From NCBI GenBank assembly GCA_036504215.1, contig DASXVO010000046.1, positions 1-64,000 of the forward strand: a stretch of DNA of 64,000 nt, written 5' to 3'. The notes beneath the pieces were generated by a model. It saw only the letters and a list, made by a program, of their open reading frames with translations. It searched no databases and had not been told where the DNA came from. This document shows, piece by piece, positions 62,133 through 64,000 of this stretch. How positions within the stretch are numbered: the stretch's first letter is position 1; each line of letters starts with the position of its first letter. A program made the position numbers and the translations under genes. Origin of the DNA: Vicinamibacterales bacterium. Its GTDB lineage: Bacteria; Acidobacteriota; Vicinamibacteria; Vicinamibacterales; Fen-181.

Positions 62133-63770
62133 GTGATCGTCAGCCCCGAGGACAAGTACCGGCTTCTGCTCCACGTCGCCGAGGCGGCCAACGCCCACCT
62201 CGACCTGTTCGGAGTGCTCGAGGAAGTGGACGCCGCGCTCGTGCCGCTCGTCGCGCTCGACGGCATCGGGATCGTCACCGTGAACGGCGAGGAACTGCGA
62301 CCCCATGCGATTCACGTGCGCGGCATGGCGCCGAAGCATGGCGAGACGTTCGACGGCCGTGTCGCGCGGGCGCTGGATCTCTCGATGGAGGAGTACGAGG
62401 CGCGGTACGGACGGCCGATGTCGTTGCCGGGATCGGGAACCGAACTGGTGGGCCGCACGGGCCGCGCCGACGTCTGCCAGGACCTCGGCAGCGTGCGGCG
62501 GTTCCCGGAGGACGAGCGGCTCCTGTCGTTTGGCGTCCAGGCGTACGTCCGCACGCCGCTGATCTTCCGCGACCGGCTCGTGGGATCGATCACCTTCGGA
62601 CGCTTCGCGGCGCGACCCTTCACCGCCGAGGAGATCGGCCTGCTCGAGGACATTTCCCGGCTGATCGCCGGCGCGGTCTCCAACGCGCTCGCCTACGAGG
62701 AGATCTCCCGCCTGAAGAACCGCCTGCACGACGAGAACCTGGTGCTCCGGCAGGAACTCGACGAGCAGTCGATGTTCGAGGAGATCGTCGGGTCCTCCGC
62801 ACCGCTCAGAAAGGTGATCCGGGAAGTCGAGAAGGTGGCCCGCACGGGTTCCACGGTGCTCATCACCGGTGAGACCGGAACCGGCAAGGAACTGATCGCC
62901 CGTGCGATCCATCGCCGGTCGGCGCGCGCATCGCGGGCGATGATCAAGGTCAACCTGGCGGCGCTGCCGGATACGCTGATGGCGTCGGAGCTGTTCGGCC
63001 ACGAGAAGGGTGCATTCACCGGCGCGCTGCAGCGCCGGATCGGTCGATTCGAGCTGGCGAACGGAGGGACGATCTTCCTGGATGAAGTCGGCGAGGTGCC
63101 GGCCGACGTGCAGGTTGCGCTGTTGCGCGTCCTGCAGGAGGGAGAGTTCGAGCGTGTCGGCGGCAACCAGACGATTCGAACCGACGCCCGGGTGATTGCC
63201 GCCACCAACCGGGATCTCCAGGCCGCCATCGCGGAAGGACGGTTCCGCAGCGATCTGTTCTTCCGGCTGAACGTCTTTCCGATTGCGGTGCCGCCGCTGC
63301 GGGATCGCCGGGACGACATCCCGATCCTCGTCGAGTACTTCGTCGCCCGCCATGGGGCCAGGCTGCGGCGCCGGTTCCGGAGCGTCGATCGGCGGACCAT
63401 CGACCAGCTTGCGGCCTACTCGTGGCCCGGCAACATCCGCGAGCTGGAGAACGTGATCGAACGCGCGGCGATCCTGTCCGAAGGGGATGTCTTCAGGCTC
63501 GACGAAGGCATGCTACCGGCGGTCACGGCCCGCGTCGCCGACGCCGCCGCTCGGCGAAGGCATGACGACCCCGCCGAACCACCTGCGCGTCCAGCCGGCA
63601 CGCTACAGGACGAGGAGATCCGCGTCATCGAGGAGGCGCTGGCCGCGACACGCGGCCGGGTATCCGGCCCTTCCGGTGCCGCCGCGCGTCTCGGCCTTCC
63701 CGCCACGACACTCGAGTCCAAGATCAAGAAGCACGGGATCGACAAGTTCCGCTTCAAGAGCACCAGGTAG
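62133..63770 (+). CDS. Sigma-54-dependent transcriptional activator with GAF domain
   Basis: 545 residues from a GTG. Residues about 5-180 are a GAF-type sensor (FhlA-like), followed by a coiled linker at 188-212 and an AAA+ domain at about 213-450 with Walker A GETGTGKE (246-253), GAFTGA (293-298), which contacts sigma-54, and Walker B TIFLDE (313-318). The C-terminus has a Fis-type helix-turn-helix (GPSGAAARLGLPATTLESKIKK). No receiver domain, so it is ligand-controlled rather than phosphorylated. It is divergent from the symporter/M20 operon. It could activate the TonB receptor promoters at 52.4 and 55.9 kb, which is inference. Confidence 0.9.
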   Translation: MIVSPEDKYRLLLHVAEAANAHLDLFGVLEEVDAALVPLVALDGIGIVTVNGEELRPHAIHVRGMAPKHGETFDGRVARALDLSMEEYEARYGRPMSLPGSGTELVGRTGRADVCQDLGSVRRFPEDERLLSFGVQAYVRTPLIFRDRLVGSITFGRFAARPFTAEEIGLLEDISRLIAGAVSNALAYEEISRLKNRLHDENLVLRQELDEQSMFEEIVGSSAPLRKVIREVEKVARTGSTVLITGETGTGKELIARAIHRRSARASRAMIKVNLAALPDTLMASELFGHEKGAFTGALQRRIGRFELANGGTIFLDEVGEVPADVQVALLRVLQEGEFERVGGNQTIRTDARVIAATNRDLQAAIAEGRFRSDLFFRLNVFPIAVPPLRDRRDDIPILVEYFVARHGARLRRRFRSVDRRTIDQLAAYSWPGNIRELENVIERAAILSEGDVFRLDEGMLPAVTARVADAAARRRHDDPAEPPARPAGTLQDEEIRVIEEALAATRGRVSGPSGAAARLGLPATTLESKIKKHGIDKFRFKSTR

Positions 63771-63820
63771 CGGATCACGGCATTACACAGAGCCCCGAGA
63801 GGACGCAGCCACCGGGAATC

Positions 63821-63934
63821 ACGGGCAAAGTGGAGCAAGTGGCACGGGCAAGGTGGAGCGAGTGGCACGGGCAAGCTGGAGCGAGTGGCACGGGCAAGGT
63901 GGAGCGAGTGGCACGGGCGTCCCGCCCGTGCGGG
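63821..63934. repeat. 23-bp tandem repeat (four units) ending in a hairpin
   Basis: Four 23-base units at 63821-63912, each starting ACGGGCAA and ending GCGAGTGGC or GCAAGTGGC, differing at few positions. They end in CACGGGCGTCCCGCCCGTG, a 7-bp stem hairpin whose core (63913-63929) recurs inverted at 6378-6394. No unique spacers, so not CRISPR. I see no gene in 63771-64000. Confidence 0.8.
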
Positions 63935-64000
63935 ACTCGCAGGCGCCTCACGCTCCTTCGTGAATTCGCGAAGATTCCGCATCGGCTGTTCAGCCTCACA

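Noticed and set aside
63821-63912. Possible CRISPR array
   Set aside because: Units are contiguous with no unique spacers and no cas genes are nearby; it is a simple tandem repeat.

Overview
The window looks like chromosomal DNA of a GC-rich member of the Acidobacteriota, most likely Vicinamibacteria-like. Reasons: two VWFA-related proteins of the acidobacterial type, four Oar-like TonB-dependent receptors with an N-terminal carboxypeptidase-regulatory domain, membrane-anchored sulfatase-like/TPR fusions in tandem, and many short intergenic hairpin repeats. The taxonomic call is inference from gene families. I saw no rRNA, tRNA, CRISPR array, integrase or intact transposase.

Layout. 1-5.4 kb: two KdpD-type sensor/USP proteins lacking a kinase half, a short SecA with a C-terminal membrane segment, and a divergent M23 peptidase. 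5.4-8.6 kb: haem-oxidase assembly operon (ctaB, ABC ATPase, ABC permease, DUF420). 8.6-11 kb: a serine hydrolase fused to a NamZ-type (DUF1343) muramidase. 11-26 kb: a one-directional surface-protein locus with four AlkP/sulfatase-like TPR proteins, two VWFA-TPR proteins and a pair of small secreted paralogues. 26-34 kb: a CarboxypepD/TPR lipid-free secreted protein and two leftward TonB receptors. 34-35 kb: DmpA-type peptidase. 35-46 kb: a nucleotidyltransferase, PqqD and HprK-like trio, apparently split by a Tat-exported protein, a 1917-residue Ser/Thr kinase-WD40 protein and a decayed Clp ATPase. 46-52 kb: two hydrolases preceded by a TetR remnant, a DUF1684 lipoprotein, a HAD phosphatase and an S9 peptidase. 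52-59 kb: two tandem paralogous TonB receptors. 59-64 kb: M20 peptidase plus a dicarboxylate/amino-acid symporter, and a GAF-type sigma-54 activator.

How it fits together. Much of the window serves the cell envelope: nutrient uptake by TonB receptors, peptide degradation (S9, M20, DmpA, M23), symport of small acids, wall recycling, and surface or periplasmic TPR/VWFA proteins. Three of the four TonB receptors have a GG-N10-GC sigma-54 promoter-like element. Two of these share an upstream three-half-site motif about 115-150 bp before it, and their leaders carry 11-bp tandem repeats. A sigma-54 activator is encoded 4-10 kb away from two of them. This promoter architecture, the split HprK/PqqD/nucleotidyltransferase cassette with its kinase-WD40 neighbour, and the AlkP-TPR/VWFA-TPR locus are the best candidates for undescribed biology here.
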